The position numbers and the translations under genes are program-made. Source: Siderastrea radians (lineage: Eukaryota; Cnidaria; Anthozoa; Scleractinia; Rhizangiidae). From it: a DNA stretch of 64,000 bases. The notes below the pieces were generated by a model. That model was not told the origin of the DNA and did no database searches. It worked only from the letters and a program-made list of their open reading frames with translations. The stretch is from NCBI GenBank assembly GCA_964017195.1, contig OZ024890.1, positions 50,957,593-51,021,592 of the forward strand, read 5' to 3'. This document shows, piece after piece, positions 33,901-40,489 of this stretch (the first letter of the stretch is position 1; each line of letters begins with the position of its first letter).

Positions 33901-36290
33901 TCTCAGTTTTGTCAGCGGTCCGCATGTTTACCCTTGCTGTTTTTCACCTCTTGGGGAATAACTGCACAACTAAAATTTACTGTATTTTACGGGCCAATAA
34001 GCACGAAAGAGAGATGTGGAGCTTCGCTTTTAGGCTTGGCTAAATCTATATATTAACGATATTAATAAACGAATAGTGAGGATCTGAAAAAATAGTCTCC
34101 TTTCTTGGGACGTTGTTCCCAGGTCACCAAAATTGCTCAATCTAAAAGTCAAAAAAAGGATCTCAATGTTGTCAAGTCGGCAGAAAAGGAAATCACGTTT
34201 TATTTGAAATGGAATGGAAGAAGACCTAATCAGAATTAGAAAACGTGTCTTTGATTATGTAACTGGTCCTAGGCTTCGGCCAAAATCCTTTCAGGAGATG
34301 ATTTGATGAGGCCGTTATTCTAACTGCACGACTATACCATGCCTCGCTTCAGATTGCATAAAATGTGTTTGAATTACCGTCAGATAGATCTAAACCATTT
34401 CTGCGGGGTGTCACGAATTGATCTAACATCAGTTGTTAGCTTTGCTTATTAGACCTCTGCCAAACGGATTCAACATTTATACCGAGCACCGTTCAACATT
34501 GTTCAGGAATTCAAGAGGCTGCAAGCGTTTGGCAAACGTTTTGAATGATGTTGAATGTTTGATAGCCAACAAACTCACGATTCAACAGCATTCTGGTTTT
34601 CCTGTTGTCACGAAGTGTGAACATGCGTATGTAACATTGCTGAATTCTTGTGGCCGCCGCCGGGTGCAATAATATCCAAAACATACACGTGCAAGAAACA
34701 CCAGTTTACATACTTCACCGACTTTCAACATCATTCAAAAGGGTGGCCAAACGCTTTTAACATGTTCAGTTGAACCGTGGTGAATTCATTTGAATTCATT
34801 TGTCCACCTCGTTCAAAATCCGGTTAAACAATGATGCATTCAACAATGTTGTCGTGTAAACACTAACACTGCTTCCACCTAGTGGTTTCTTCTGGGGATA
34901 TAGAGCTAAAAGAAAACCGTCAGTCGACATAAACTAAGATGTAGTCATTTTTTGCTTTTCCTTCAGATTTGTCGACTAAACAAATAGCGATTCAGCTGTT
35001 TGGAAGTTGTTACGAAATGAGCTCAGAAAATACCCCGGGGAAATACCAGCTCATATTATATCCATAAAAGAAACGGCTTTTTCCATACACGATTGCTGCT
35101 CGTACAGCGAGGTGTCATTTCAAGCCTCGTGGGAGTTCGAAAATTGAGCTTTTGTGAAGAGAGCGTTGTGATTTGGCATTTACTTTATAGCTGACCAGCG
35201 GTACAGATGACCAAGAAATTTTCTTTCAAATACTCTTTTGGCCATTTAACTGGAATACCTTTCTGTTTTTTCTTATGAAATTTGATCACTGTAATACTCT
35301 TATTGTATTTCCAATCAAGAAGTATTTAAGTACAATTATGTAGCTGTCAAGAAACTAAGGAAGAAATCCGTTACAAATAATCGCCTGCGTTTGAATTTGA
35401 CTGTTTTTGCAATAGTAGACACCGCCAGCTTTATCCATGACGTTAGAGCAACATATCATAATTCCACGCAATGAAAAGTTACAATTATGTGAATATCTTA
35501 TTCACTGCAAAATGTATGTCCAGAAATTCTCTCCTAGATAAAATAAAATTGCTGCTTAACAGCTTTGGAGACAACTTGGCAAACAAACGATAATCAGTGA
35601 CGTTTCCGAAACGCTCTATAGTTCTCGTAAGAAAATGTTGCAGTAAAAAAAATCCTCATAAAAGTGATTTAAGATATTCTATTTAATTAACAGAAATTGT
35701 ATCGGCAACTTCAGTGCCAGTTATGTTATTATGGTGTGATGTAAACATTTGAAGTGAAAGGTAATTTAAACAAGTTATCTTCAAGGTAAACTGACCTCAT
35801 GTCGAAGTAAAACTAGTCAATAAAGTGCTTTATATACTTACAAAGATCGTGTCCTCAGAGTCTAACACCAGAGTGTAGTTAGTCAAAATGTCACTTCTAT
35901 TGTTTATTATATCAATGGCCATTTTCATCGCTGTAGAATGTCCATATCTGTCATCCCCCAAGAAAGGAACAAATGCTCCAATGTGAATTTCTTTTTTGCC
36001 TTGGACCGTAAGGCTTGCATTGGAGCCATCTTGACAAGTCTGTACTTCCGTTACATTGTAACATACCTTTTTGACGTTATTTTTGGGGCATGTGAGGAAT
36101 TTCGATGCGTTTGGTATGTTTGTATCTTCTAAGGTGTTATTGCTGCAGCTGAAACCACTTGTATTGGATGATCTTTCACAACAGAATTCCGTATTCCTTT
36201 GAAATTGTAAAGGCCAAAATATATTTTGCACAAACGTTGCAAAACATGTGAGACCAAGAAAAACCCTCGTAACATTTTTACCCGTCATCT
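11532..36290 (-). CDS. GABA-B-type metabotropic receptor (class C GPCR), 14 coding exons
   Basis: Predicted plasma-membrane class C receptor of the metabotropic GABA-B group; the family senses small amino-acid-like ligands and signals through G proteins. Coding exons: 36288-35842, 23887-23750, 23331-23158, 22983-22876, 22193-22128, 21516-21313, 19411-19193, 18898-18832, 17464-17381, 17075-16925, 16305-16173, 15650-15534, 15177-15055, 11891-11532. All junctions are GT/AG and all phases agree; the total is 2,391 bp, 796 aa. Order: signal peptide, cysteine- and N-glycosylation-rich N-terminus, bilobed Venus-flytrap ligand domain (about residues 90-540), seven TM helices, very short tail. Hallmarks are [15 protein letters not shown] (TM3) and AWETR...[16 protein letters not shown] (TM5-6). 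Mammalian GABA-B subunits are longer because of a C-terminal coiled coil, which I do not see. The ATG lies 2 nt after a 3' splice site, so a non-coding 5' exon is expected upstream. Family assignment is firm; the ligand is not shown. Confidence 0.9.
12423..14300. repeat. Inverted pair of about 32 bp enclosing 1.8 kb of intron
   Basis: CACTTAAGGCATGGTTTGAG at about 12430 and its inverse CACTTAAGGCATGGTTGGAG ending near 14290. It may be a transposon with terminal inverted repeats; no clear TSD or transposase. Inside, around 12665-12730, is a GAGGGGAAAACCGGAGCACC block, a GC-rich repeat unlike its AT-rich surroundings. Confidence 0.45.
14394..15003. mobile_element. TTAA-flanked MITE (about 600 bp) in a receptor intron
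   Basis: TTAA at 14394-14397 and 15000-15003. Inverted ends are CCCTCGGAAGTACAAG and CCCTCTGACGTACAAG, followed by C- or G-rich runs. Contains the block AAAATGGCGGCCATCTTGGA next to TGACGTCG. No coding potential. A piggyBac-type target is inferred. Confidence 0.75.
15055..15177 (-). CDS. GABA-B-like receptor, exon 13 (TM4)
   Basis: 41 codons, phase 0, acceptor GTCGCAG/GCC, donor CTC/GTAAGA. Encodes [11 protein letters not shown]...[16 protein letters not shown]4 plus the D-P-L motif at the start of extracellular loop 2. The TTAA-flanked MITE ends about 50 bp downstream in the intron. Confidence 0.9.
15534..15650 (-). CDS. GABA-B-like receptor, exon 12 (TM3)
   Basis: 39 codons, phase 0, acceptor CAACAG/GTG, donor ATG/GTACGA. 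Encodes [20 protein letters not shown], the TM3 signature of the GABA-B group. Confidence 0.93.
15943..16063. repeat. (CA)n with flanking (CATA)n microsatellite
   Basis: Pure CA dinucleotides bounded by CATA units on both sides; lies about 110 bp downstream of the TM2 exon donor. Confidence 0.95.
16173..16305 (-). CDS. GABA-B-like receptor, exon 11 (TM2)
   Basis: 133 bp, phase 2 in and 0 out, acceptor TCTCAG/GAT, donor AAC/GTAAGA. Encodes [20 protein letters not shown] then SVFLFGLD, near-identical in pattern to TM2 of GABA-B subunits (SSPYMNNLIILGC). A (CA)n/(CATA)n microsatellite starts about 110 bp downstream in the intron. Confidence 0.92.
16925..17075 (-). CDS. GABA-B-like receptor, exon 10 (TM1)
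   Basis: 151 bp, phase 1 in and 2 out, acceptor TTTTCAG/ACA, donor ACAG/GTAAGA. Encodes NRPPKDHT, a hydrophobic TM1 helix ([20 protein letters not shown]) and the start of intracellular loop 1 ([10 protein letters not shown]). Confidence 0.9.
17381..17464 (-). CDS. GABA-B-like receptor, exon 9 (linker to TM1)
   Basis: 84 bp, phase 1 in and 1 out, acceptor TTTCAG/GAA, donor AAAG/GTAATG. Encodes a sheet segment ending DNIWK, like the ...IVWKGG segment just before TM1. A LINE fragment begins only 26 bp upstream of this acceptor. Confidence 0.82.
17490..18509 (+). mobile_element. 5'-truncated LINE (L1/Tx1-like 3' end) with 15-bp TSD
   Basis: Insertion in a receptor intron, opposite to the gene. 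AATAATAGAGTTTAA occurs at 17475-17489 and 18510-18524, and the element ends in an A-rich tail (AAATAAATGTTAAAAAAA). The ORF from about 17500 to 18273 is open to the stop and encodes the C-terminal part of a non-LTR reverse transcriptase, including a zf-RVT-like segment ([33 protein letters not shown]). The RT core and endonuclease are absent, as expected for a truncated target-primed insertion. The ORF has no stop codons, suggesting a fairly recent copy. Confidence 0.85.
17511..18273 (+). pseudogene. LINE C-terminal reverse-transcriptase fragment (zf-RVT)
   Basis: Open frame beginning without an ATG near the truncation point ([14 protein letters not shown]) and ending [10 protein letters not shown]. 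It has the C-x2-C...H-x3-C-like finger [17 protein letters not shown]. It is a 5'-truncated gene product rather than a host exon: it runs opposite to the receptor gene and is bounded by the target duplication. Confidence 0.75.
18670..18786. repeat. (GACA)n microsatellite
   Basis: GACA units with interruptions (GGCCGGCCGGATAGATAGAC); ends immediately before the exon 8 region. Confidence 0.9.
18832..18898 (-). CDS. GABA-B-like receptor, exon 8 (end of ligand domain)
   Basis: 67 bp, phase 0 in and phase 1 out, acceptor TTTTGCAG/GGG, donor GAG/GTAGAG. Encodes [20 protein letters not shown], the G-x-V-x-F-D strand found before the membrane domain in class C receptors. Confidence 0.85.
19193..19411 (-). 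CDS. GABA-B-like receptor, exon 7 (ligand domain)
   Basis: 73 codons, phase 0, acceptor CTGCAG/ACT, donor ACT/GTAAGT. Encodes [16 protein letters not shown], equivalent to the YAYDAVWALALALN helix of GABA-B receptors. Confidence 0.9.
19412..21312. other. Receptor intron; hairpin at 21125-21195
   Basis: No coding exon accepted. A strong imperfect hairpin (CTGGATATCGAATGATCATA and its inverse around TCGGCGCTACGCGCCTC) lies at 21125-21195. A GTTCTGATTGGCTGAAC block near 19900 looks like dispersed repeat sequence. Confidence 0.5.
21313..21516 (-). CDS. GABA-B-like receptor, exon 6 (lobe 2 to lobe 1 return)
   Basis: 68 codons, phase 0, acceptor TTGTAG/GCT, donor ATG/GTAAGT. Encodes [18 protein letters not shown] (the class C GxxYxWI..G strand) and ends TETISGM, which continues directly into the next exon with T (ISGM-T is family-like). 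Confidence 0.88.
21729..21892. repeat. (ATCC)n microsatellite
   Basis: ATCC tetramers with a few interruptions; the PSIHPSIHP and DGWMDGWM ORFs are readings of it. Confidence 0.95.
22128..22193 (-). CDS. GABA-B-like receptor, exon 5 (lobe 2)
   Basis: 22 codons, phase 0, acceptor ATCAG/TCA, donor GAG/GTTAGT. Encodes [20 protein letters not shown] plus CE, matching the DARIIVGLF...ARKVFCEA motif typical of GABA-B ligand domains. This small exon is too short to stand out as an ORF. Confidence 0.87.
22275..22722. repeat. Compound (CAGT)n / (CATT)n / (CGTT)n microsatellite
   Basis: About 450 bp of tetramer tracts between receptor exons 4 and 5; apparent SQSVSQSV and SFIHSFIH ORFs come from this tract. 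Confidence 0.93.
22876..22983 (-). CDS. GABA-B-like receptor, exon 4 (ligand domain lobe 2)
   Basis: 36 codons, phase 0, acceptor TTTCAG/ACC, donor AAG/GTAACA. Encodes [20 protein letters not shown] followed by [16 protein letters not shown], a lobe 2 helix-strand unit. Confidence 0.85.
23158..23331 (-). CDS. GABA-B-like receptor, exon 3 (ligand-binding cleft)
   Basis: 58 codons, phase 0, acceptor CTAG/GTT, donor CCG/GTAGGT. Encodes [30 protein letters not shown] and [10 protein letters not shown]. This is the class C pattern for the ligand-contacting loop and the hinge into lobe 2 (compare SYGSSSPAL and GWKKIATI in GABA-B subunits). Confidence 0.9.
23750..23887 (-). CDS. GABA-B-like receptor, exon 2 (ligand domain lobe 1)
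   Basis: 46 codons, phase 0 at both ends, acceptor CTCAG/GCC, donor CAG/GTATGC. Encodes [20 protein letters not shown] and [10 protein letters not shown], which align with the lobe 1 strand, Gly-Pro loop and EAA helix of GABA-B receptors. Confidence 0.88.
23930..24185 (+). mobile_element. SINE-like repeat with a pol III B-box
   Basis: GGTTCGAGGG at 24014 fits the tRNA-type B box (GGTTCGANNCC). It is followed by AGCCCTGCGATAGACTAACA TCCCATC, a block I associate with invertebrate SINE/RTE tails, and an AT-rich end (AATAATATTAAATTTTAATA). The A box is not clear. Confidence 0.4.
24846..24963. repeat. (TAGA)n with (CGGA)n and (TGGA)n ends
   Basis: Long pure TAGA tract grading into GACA, GGAC and GGAT units. 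Confidence 0.95.
25185..25505 (-). pseudogene. CR1/Jockey-like LINE reverse-transcriptase C-terminal fragment
   Basis: The minus strand reads [36 protein letters not shown] and then, after a frameshift near 25310, [15 protein letters not shown] and [10 protein letters not shown]. These are standard C-terminal words of CR1/Jockey-type RTs. It is too short and frameshifted to be active. Confidence 0.7.
25580..25718. repeat. Direct repeat, copy A (matches 26480-26605)
   Basis: Shares GAAATAAAGAGACATTCAGT, TTTACGGACTAAACTAACCA and GAAAGTGCCACG with copy B. Each copy abuts one broken piece of the same LINE. Confidence 0.75.
25719..26250 (+). mobile_element. 3' piece of the broken LINE, inverted relative to its 5' piece
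   Basis: The plus strand reads [20 protein letters not shown], then [33 protein letters not shown] with a stop at about 25815. This is the terminal zinc-finger-like end of the LINE whose body lies on the minus strand at 26607-29760. It ends near AATAAAG (26214). The minus-strand body ends ...NYSLSA exactly where this piece begins SAYLDL, so the two were once joined. Confidence 0.7.
26236..26480. repeat. Purine-rich (AAGRA)n tract
   Basis: About 240 bp almost purely A and G on the plus strand. It produces the F/S-rich false ORFs on the minus strand. Confidence 0.8.
26480..26605. repeat. Direct repeat, copy B (matches 25580-25718)
   Basis: Same words as copy A; ends at GTGCCACGCATT, directly followed by the inverse 3' break of the LINE body. 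Confidence 0.75.
26614..27429 (-). pseudogene. LINE C-terminal (thumb/connector) region
   Basis: Continues the RT in a different frame: [64 protein letters not shown]. It stops just after NYSLSA at the inversion break. Confidence 0.8.
27306..28214 (-). pseudogene. LINE reverse transcriptase fragment
   Basis: RT fingers and palm: [47 protein letters not shown] (motif A aspartate), [18 protein letters not shown] (motif B), FYADDLIIL (motif C, YADD). The frame is lost at about 27350 after [11 protein letters not shown] and continues in the ORF ending at 26614. Confidence 0.88.
28263..29282 (-). pseudogene. LINE endonuclease (APE/EEP family) fragment
   Basis: Role: nicks target DNA to prime reverse transcription. 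Visible: catalytic-type GDLNSRTG at the start, [30 protein letters not shown] and the [10 protein letters not shown] motif carrying the conserved Asp-His pair. A basic linker ([19 protein letters not shown]) leads toward the RT. The N-terminal third lies in other frames at 29300-29760. The frame breaks before the RT at about 28260. Confidence 0.85.
29761..31080. other. Intron; no supported exon
   Basis: T-rich on the plus strand, no recognisable motif. A GTGGAGCCTGTGGGCAAAGC block at about 31003-31045 resembles the GCGGAGC words at the ends of the adjacent fold-back element. Confidence 0.45.
31083..34054. mobile_element. About 3-kb fold-back element with long inverted arms
   Basis: Outer ends AATATATAGATTTAGCCAAG (31083) and its inverse ending at 34054 are near-identical for over 30 bp. 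Inside, 31085-31975 is an inverted copy of 32640-33556 (about 0.9 kb arms), with a third copy of the end sequence near 33530. The right arm contains about three direct units of roughly 210 bp starting AAGCGAAGCAGTT (32428, 32644, 32850). The 31976-32425 spacer has TGACGTCATCAC and AAATGGCGGCAGC. No ORF of note. Could be a Helitron- or MULE-derived fold-back; class undetermined. Confidence 0.65.
34437..34860. repeat. GTTGAATGATGTTGAA dispersed repeat, longer copy
   Basis: Carries TTTTGAATGATGTTGAATG, its inverses (TTTCAACATCATTCAAAAGG) and GCCAAACG boxes, shared with 6440-6590. Probably an inverted-repeat MITE. Confidence 0.55.
35842..36290 (-). CDS. GABA-B-like receptor, coding exon 1 (signal peptide, start of ligand domain)
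   Basis: Starts at ATG 36288 just after the acceptor TTTCAG/AG. It encodes a hydrophobic leader ([20 protein letters not shown]), a cysteine-rich stretch with several N-glycosylation sequons, then the first lobe 1 strand ([20 protein letters not shown]) of the periplasmic-binding-protein-like fold. The donor is CTTT/GTAAGT at 35841, phase 0. The following intron is about 12 kb and holds most of the mobile elements of this gene. Confidence 0.88.
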
Positions 36291-36643
36291 CTGAAAGATA
36301 TGAAGAACAAAAACTTGTAAAAAAAAACGGAAAAGACAAAAAACAGAGAAACGCTTGTAAAATCTTTACCCTTATCTATACAAGACGTAAAATATAAAAA
36401 AAACACGTAAGACCAAGAAAAACTATTGTAAAATATTTACCCTTCCTCTCTTTGAGATTTAAAAAAATAGTACATGCATAAGAGAGGTCGTGAAAAAATG
36501 TTCGTCAGCGCATGGCAAATCAATATCTGAAACGAACATTTTCAGGAAATTGAACGTGGCAATAATGTCCAATGAAGACATCTATTTTGACTGCCCGAAC
36601 TTTGCGACATGAGAGAGGTTACGTTGTAAGTCAATGTGTATGT

Positions 36644-36771
36644 CTTGTGGTTCAATGTTTTCCTTGGTTCAATTTTTATTTTCCTTTGCTTTTGTGTATG
36701 GTAATGTATGATAATGAGAATAGAACAAAGGAAAATAAAAATTAAACCAAGGATAAAATTGAGCCACAACA
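36644..36771. repeat. Hairpin MITE with about 45-bp arms
   Basis: Arms CCTTGGTTCAATTTTTATTT (36660) and the inverse AAATAAAAATTAAACCAAGG (36733), extending outward through GTGGTTCAAT / ATTGAGCCAC. Lies about 370 bp upstream of the receptor coding start. Confidence 0.7.
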
Positions 36772-37597
36772 TCTGTGTATAGGTTACCAAGCATTACTCT
36801 TCCTGTGATAGCCTTCTTTGAACTTCTGTTGACAATTTCAGATTATTAAAAATGCAGTGACAGACATTTTTAGTACTCACAAAGATGTTTTAAACCAAAT
36901 TAAAATTAAAATTAAAACAAATTGGTCACATCAGGGTTGTAGGGACTGAATATGCGTAACTATATTCTTAGAAACCAATAAAGGTGTGTTGGCGTGTGTG
37001 TATGTTAGGTTCGGTTCACAAGTTCTGTAGTTGCTGATGATGAACTGCGGGAATTTATTCCGAGACTTTGTGAGTCCATGACCTTTGGGATACTCGGGTG
37101 CAAACACTCTACAACTTGAGCTACGAAGAGACTGACAGTGAGAGCTGATATTCCCAGTTAATAATCGTGCCCGTATCGCACACCAACTAATCAATCGTTT
37201 CACTGGAGTATGAAAGATCAATTATCGTGCCCGTGATTTCGATGGAGACACCTGTAATAAAACTGCCTATAGAGCAACATGGCTTATCTCGCTGCTTAGC
37301 ATAATACCTGGCACTCCCATCTGAAAAAAAGACACTTGAAAGGAAGAACGTGCGACAGATTGTCGTACACACGAGGGTGCAAAACTTTCAAATGCAAACG
37401 CGCGAAGGAAAACGTGCACATGTACACTAATACTTACTATTAACTGGATGTGTTGTGAAACATTTCGGTATATTTGGTCATTTAGACATTCAACATTGAT
37501 TTCTTTACCACAAAGCGGTCACAAAGGTGAAAGCGAGTCCTTATATGGTGTATCCGTCCAGCTGAAGACGAGATGAATTAGCACAAAACGTAATTAA

Positions 37598-37600
<3 letters not shown>

Positions 37601-37641
<41 letters not shown>
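37601..37641. repeat. (AG)n run, left boundary of element 1
   Basis: Forty-one bases of pure AG repeat directly abutting CAGATTGAAGGGCACTTTTG. Confidence 0.97.
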
Positions 37642-37647
37642 CAGATT

Positions 37648-37880
37648 GAAGGGCACTTTTGCAACGTAAAATAGGGCACTTATGTCACGTTAGGGCACTT
37701 TTGTCACGTACCATAGGGCACTTATGTCACTTAGGGCACTTTTGTCACGTACCATAGGGCACTTATGCAACGGTAGGGCACTTTGGTCACCTAAGGTAGG
37801 GCACTTATGTCACGTTAGGGCACCTTTGTAACGTTGCATAGGGCACTTTGCAACGTTGGATAAGGCACCTTTTTAACGTA
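37648..37880 (+). repeat. Subterminal array of 16-bp motif, 11 copies (element 1)
   Basis: GGGCACTTTTGTCACG and GGGCACTTATGTCACG variants alternate at 18-25 bp spacing. Variation is concentrated at the 9-10th and 13th bases. Not CRISPR-like: units vary and the gaps are only 2-8 bp. Confidence 0.85.
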
Positions 37881-39037
37881 ACAGAAACATGGGGCCCTTA
37901 TCTTAAAATGCTTTGTGCCAAAATAGGGTGGTTCGGAACATGTTTTGGCAATTGAGAATGGGATCTGATGTTTTATGCATTGCAAAATAGGTATTAAATA
38001 TAAGTGCTTTTTCTCAAAAGTGCCGTTAGCACTATGCACTACCTTAAGGCTTTAAAACCCTCATACCCAATGTTCATTTTTGGTGACGCAATGTTTTGTT
38101 TAATGCAAAAACTGTAATTTCTGAATCAGTTTTGAATTGCTGGCGTTTTTCGAAAATAAAATCCGTGAATTTTTTTTACTGGCTGGAGATTCTAGACCCC
38201 GCGGAAATTAAAGGCGTTAGTGTGTATCACTCACAAATATAAATTTCTTTCAGGAAGCTAATAGAGATGATTCTCAACTTTTCAAAACATTCAAGCCTTC
38301 ATAGTAAGCGCTATTTACGGCGGCGTTTATGTGCAAGTGCAGTGTTACTATCGAAAATAAGTTAACAAGAGGCAATATACTTCAAAGAGTTCTTAAAATC
38401 TTAAGTAACTGTTTAATGAACTGATAGTAATGCTTAGCAGTGTTGAAAACGGAATTTCATTCACAAAAAGTGCTTGAAAATTAAAACATAAGAGCTCAAT
38501 TTGCTCATTAACTATCATAGACTTCAAAGTAATGTAAACGTACAAGTGACAGAAAGTGCCTTACTTATCTCAACACAACAAACTTAAAATCAAATTTAAC
38601 ATCTGATGACAAACCTCCACATTGAGAGAATAGGTCTTAATAGCATCCACTTGAGTAAAACACTTGCATGCATTGAACTCGTCCGAGAAAAACAAACAAA
38701 CAAACAAACAAACTTAACAGGTTGCATTCATTAGTTTTTTCTTGTCTTCTTCTCTCGCCTAAGAAGTGAAACTGTTTTTTCGGAAAATTCTCCAAAATGT
38801 GTGTTTCGCAGACTTTGTTAGGAACGAAATTTAGTAATAAAAATAAAAATCCAGAGTCTTTGTTTGGGGAGTGTTGTATATTGGTCACTTGAAAAAAAAA
38901 TGAACAAACTACTAGGGTATATAAGCTTCTATAGAAAGAAGATTAAAGTTCAGTGGAGATACTATTACCCGATAACCTCCCGTAAGAAACACTCTATTGC
39001 CTGAAAAACACTATACTATCAGTGCTCCTACTGTAGC

Positions 39038-40488
39038 TTAACGCCTCTTGTTTAACCGTCTCTCATACTTTAAACGGTTTATGATCTGTTCTACGGTAAA
39101 TTTGAGCAAAAATTCCTTTCCAGCATCGTCTTTTTCCAGAATGTCCTTGACGACGGGTTTTGAGATTATTCCACTCCTGATTGTAGCTCCAAATAACCGA
39201 AACAGGTTTTCTTTTTCCTCGCGGGAAAAAATGTTCTTGCTCAGGTAACTTGAATTCGACGGCGGCACAAAATCCGAAGAACTAGTTAAGAAGCGACTCA
39301 TTTTGTCCGATAAAGTTTCTTCTTCTTCTGGTAGTTTAGCTTCACCAGCAGTCTCCAGGTGGTTCTTTTTGTCGATACCACGCCATCCACTGCGAACTCT
39401 GTCGTATACTTTCTTAGGGTCTTGATCGTAAAGGGTCGGGTGGTCTTTTATCTTCTCTCTAACTACTGCCATTGTGACACGCTTTTGGTTGATTTCTTCG
39501 CGGAAAAGCTCTCTTACGGCTGCTTTTTATTGCTCTTTCCACGTTGTTTGCTTCTCCTTGCTACCTTCAGCACTAACAGGATTTTCATCTTCAGCCTTAG
39601 CTATCGAAGTGCCTTCTTCCGATGCATGATTGAGGGAAGCACTGCAGCTGCCTTAATACGCGATTGTTGCTTCTCGTGAAGCTTGTAGTACCTTTGCGCT
39701 GTCGACTCTTTATCTGCCAGTAGATGGACGAGTTGTCCTTTCATGCCTTGGTGGTTAGTGTGTACAGCAGTCACGGCTGACTTTCGGAATAGGGTTGAAC
39801 TAATATGCCCCTCTATGCCTGCTTTTTTCCAGGCGGCATTTATCGCGGTTGATATCTGGCCAGATGCGAGCCTCGCTCCACTCCATGACAATATCACAAC
39901 ATCGTCATCATCTTTGTTAAGAGTTACTACACTTCTAACTTCAGCTACAAACTCTTTCAGGTAATCAAGCAAGGTAGGAGACGGCACCACCCTGGCAGGG
40001 CCATGTATTCTGCAGTCTTGTGCTTCTTCACACTAATGATGTAACTTCCCTCGCATCGCTTTGCTTTGTGGAACTCAGCCATAGTCATGTTGGCTAGCAC
40101 GCCCGATCTATGGGCGTTAGCGATTGGTATTTGAGTTAGGATGAAATCTCTAATTAGTGTGTAATCTGCTTGGTTAATTTCAAGGCAGTGGGCCCCACTA
40201 AGCTGATTGATGAGGGAGATTGCTCTTCGTGTTGATTCACCCTGCTCAAATTTAGTGATCATTTCGGCTGATGTCAAGTTAGAAAGATCTTCATACTGTT
40301 TCTCAAGATGCCTGCGTTGACTGTCTTTCTTGTAAGATGATGACCACAAGCGGGCTTTTTTGTCAATGAAGTTAATAGTAGCATCATCGACATTCACTCC
40401 GTCAGGACGCTCTGTTAAGATAAAACTGCAGAAATATCTGAGACTTATCAGGTAGGATTTAATTGTGTCTGGCTTGTAAGTACGTTCT
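39038..40488 (-). pseudogene. Tyrosine recombinase (phage-integrase fold) with Myb/SANT-like C-terminus, decayed
   Basis: Predicted DNA strand-exchange enzyme of element 1. Order from 40488 down: SAM-like core-binding domain (YKPDTIKSYLISLRYFCSFI); catalytic domain with Arg I in AHRSGVLANMTMAEF, beta-hairpin Lys in SVKKHKTAEYM, frameshift at about 39993 (TAEYMALPG / ARVVPSP), Arg II in SSTLFRKSAVTAVH, and the likely nucleophile in TAQRYYKLHEKQ. The usual His of HxxR reads Thr, and the GH/W position reads AD. Then a first Myb/SANT-like segment (FREEINQKRVTMAVVREKIK, PKKVYDRVRSGW) and a second (FSREEKENLFRLFGATIRSG ... IINRLKYERR). One TAA at about 39528 and one or two frameshifts inactivate it. 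A 5' exon upstream of 40488 is likely but not found. Confidence 0.75.
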
Positions 40489-40489
40489 A

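Noticed and set aside
35938..36132. 64-codon plus-strand ORF in receptor exon 1
   Set aside because: Antisense shadow of the receptor coding exon.
37648..37880. CRISPR-like array
   Set aside because: Units vary, spacers are only 2-8 bp and similar to one another, and the DNA is animal; it is a subterminal transposon repeat.
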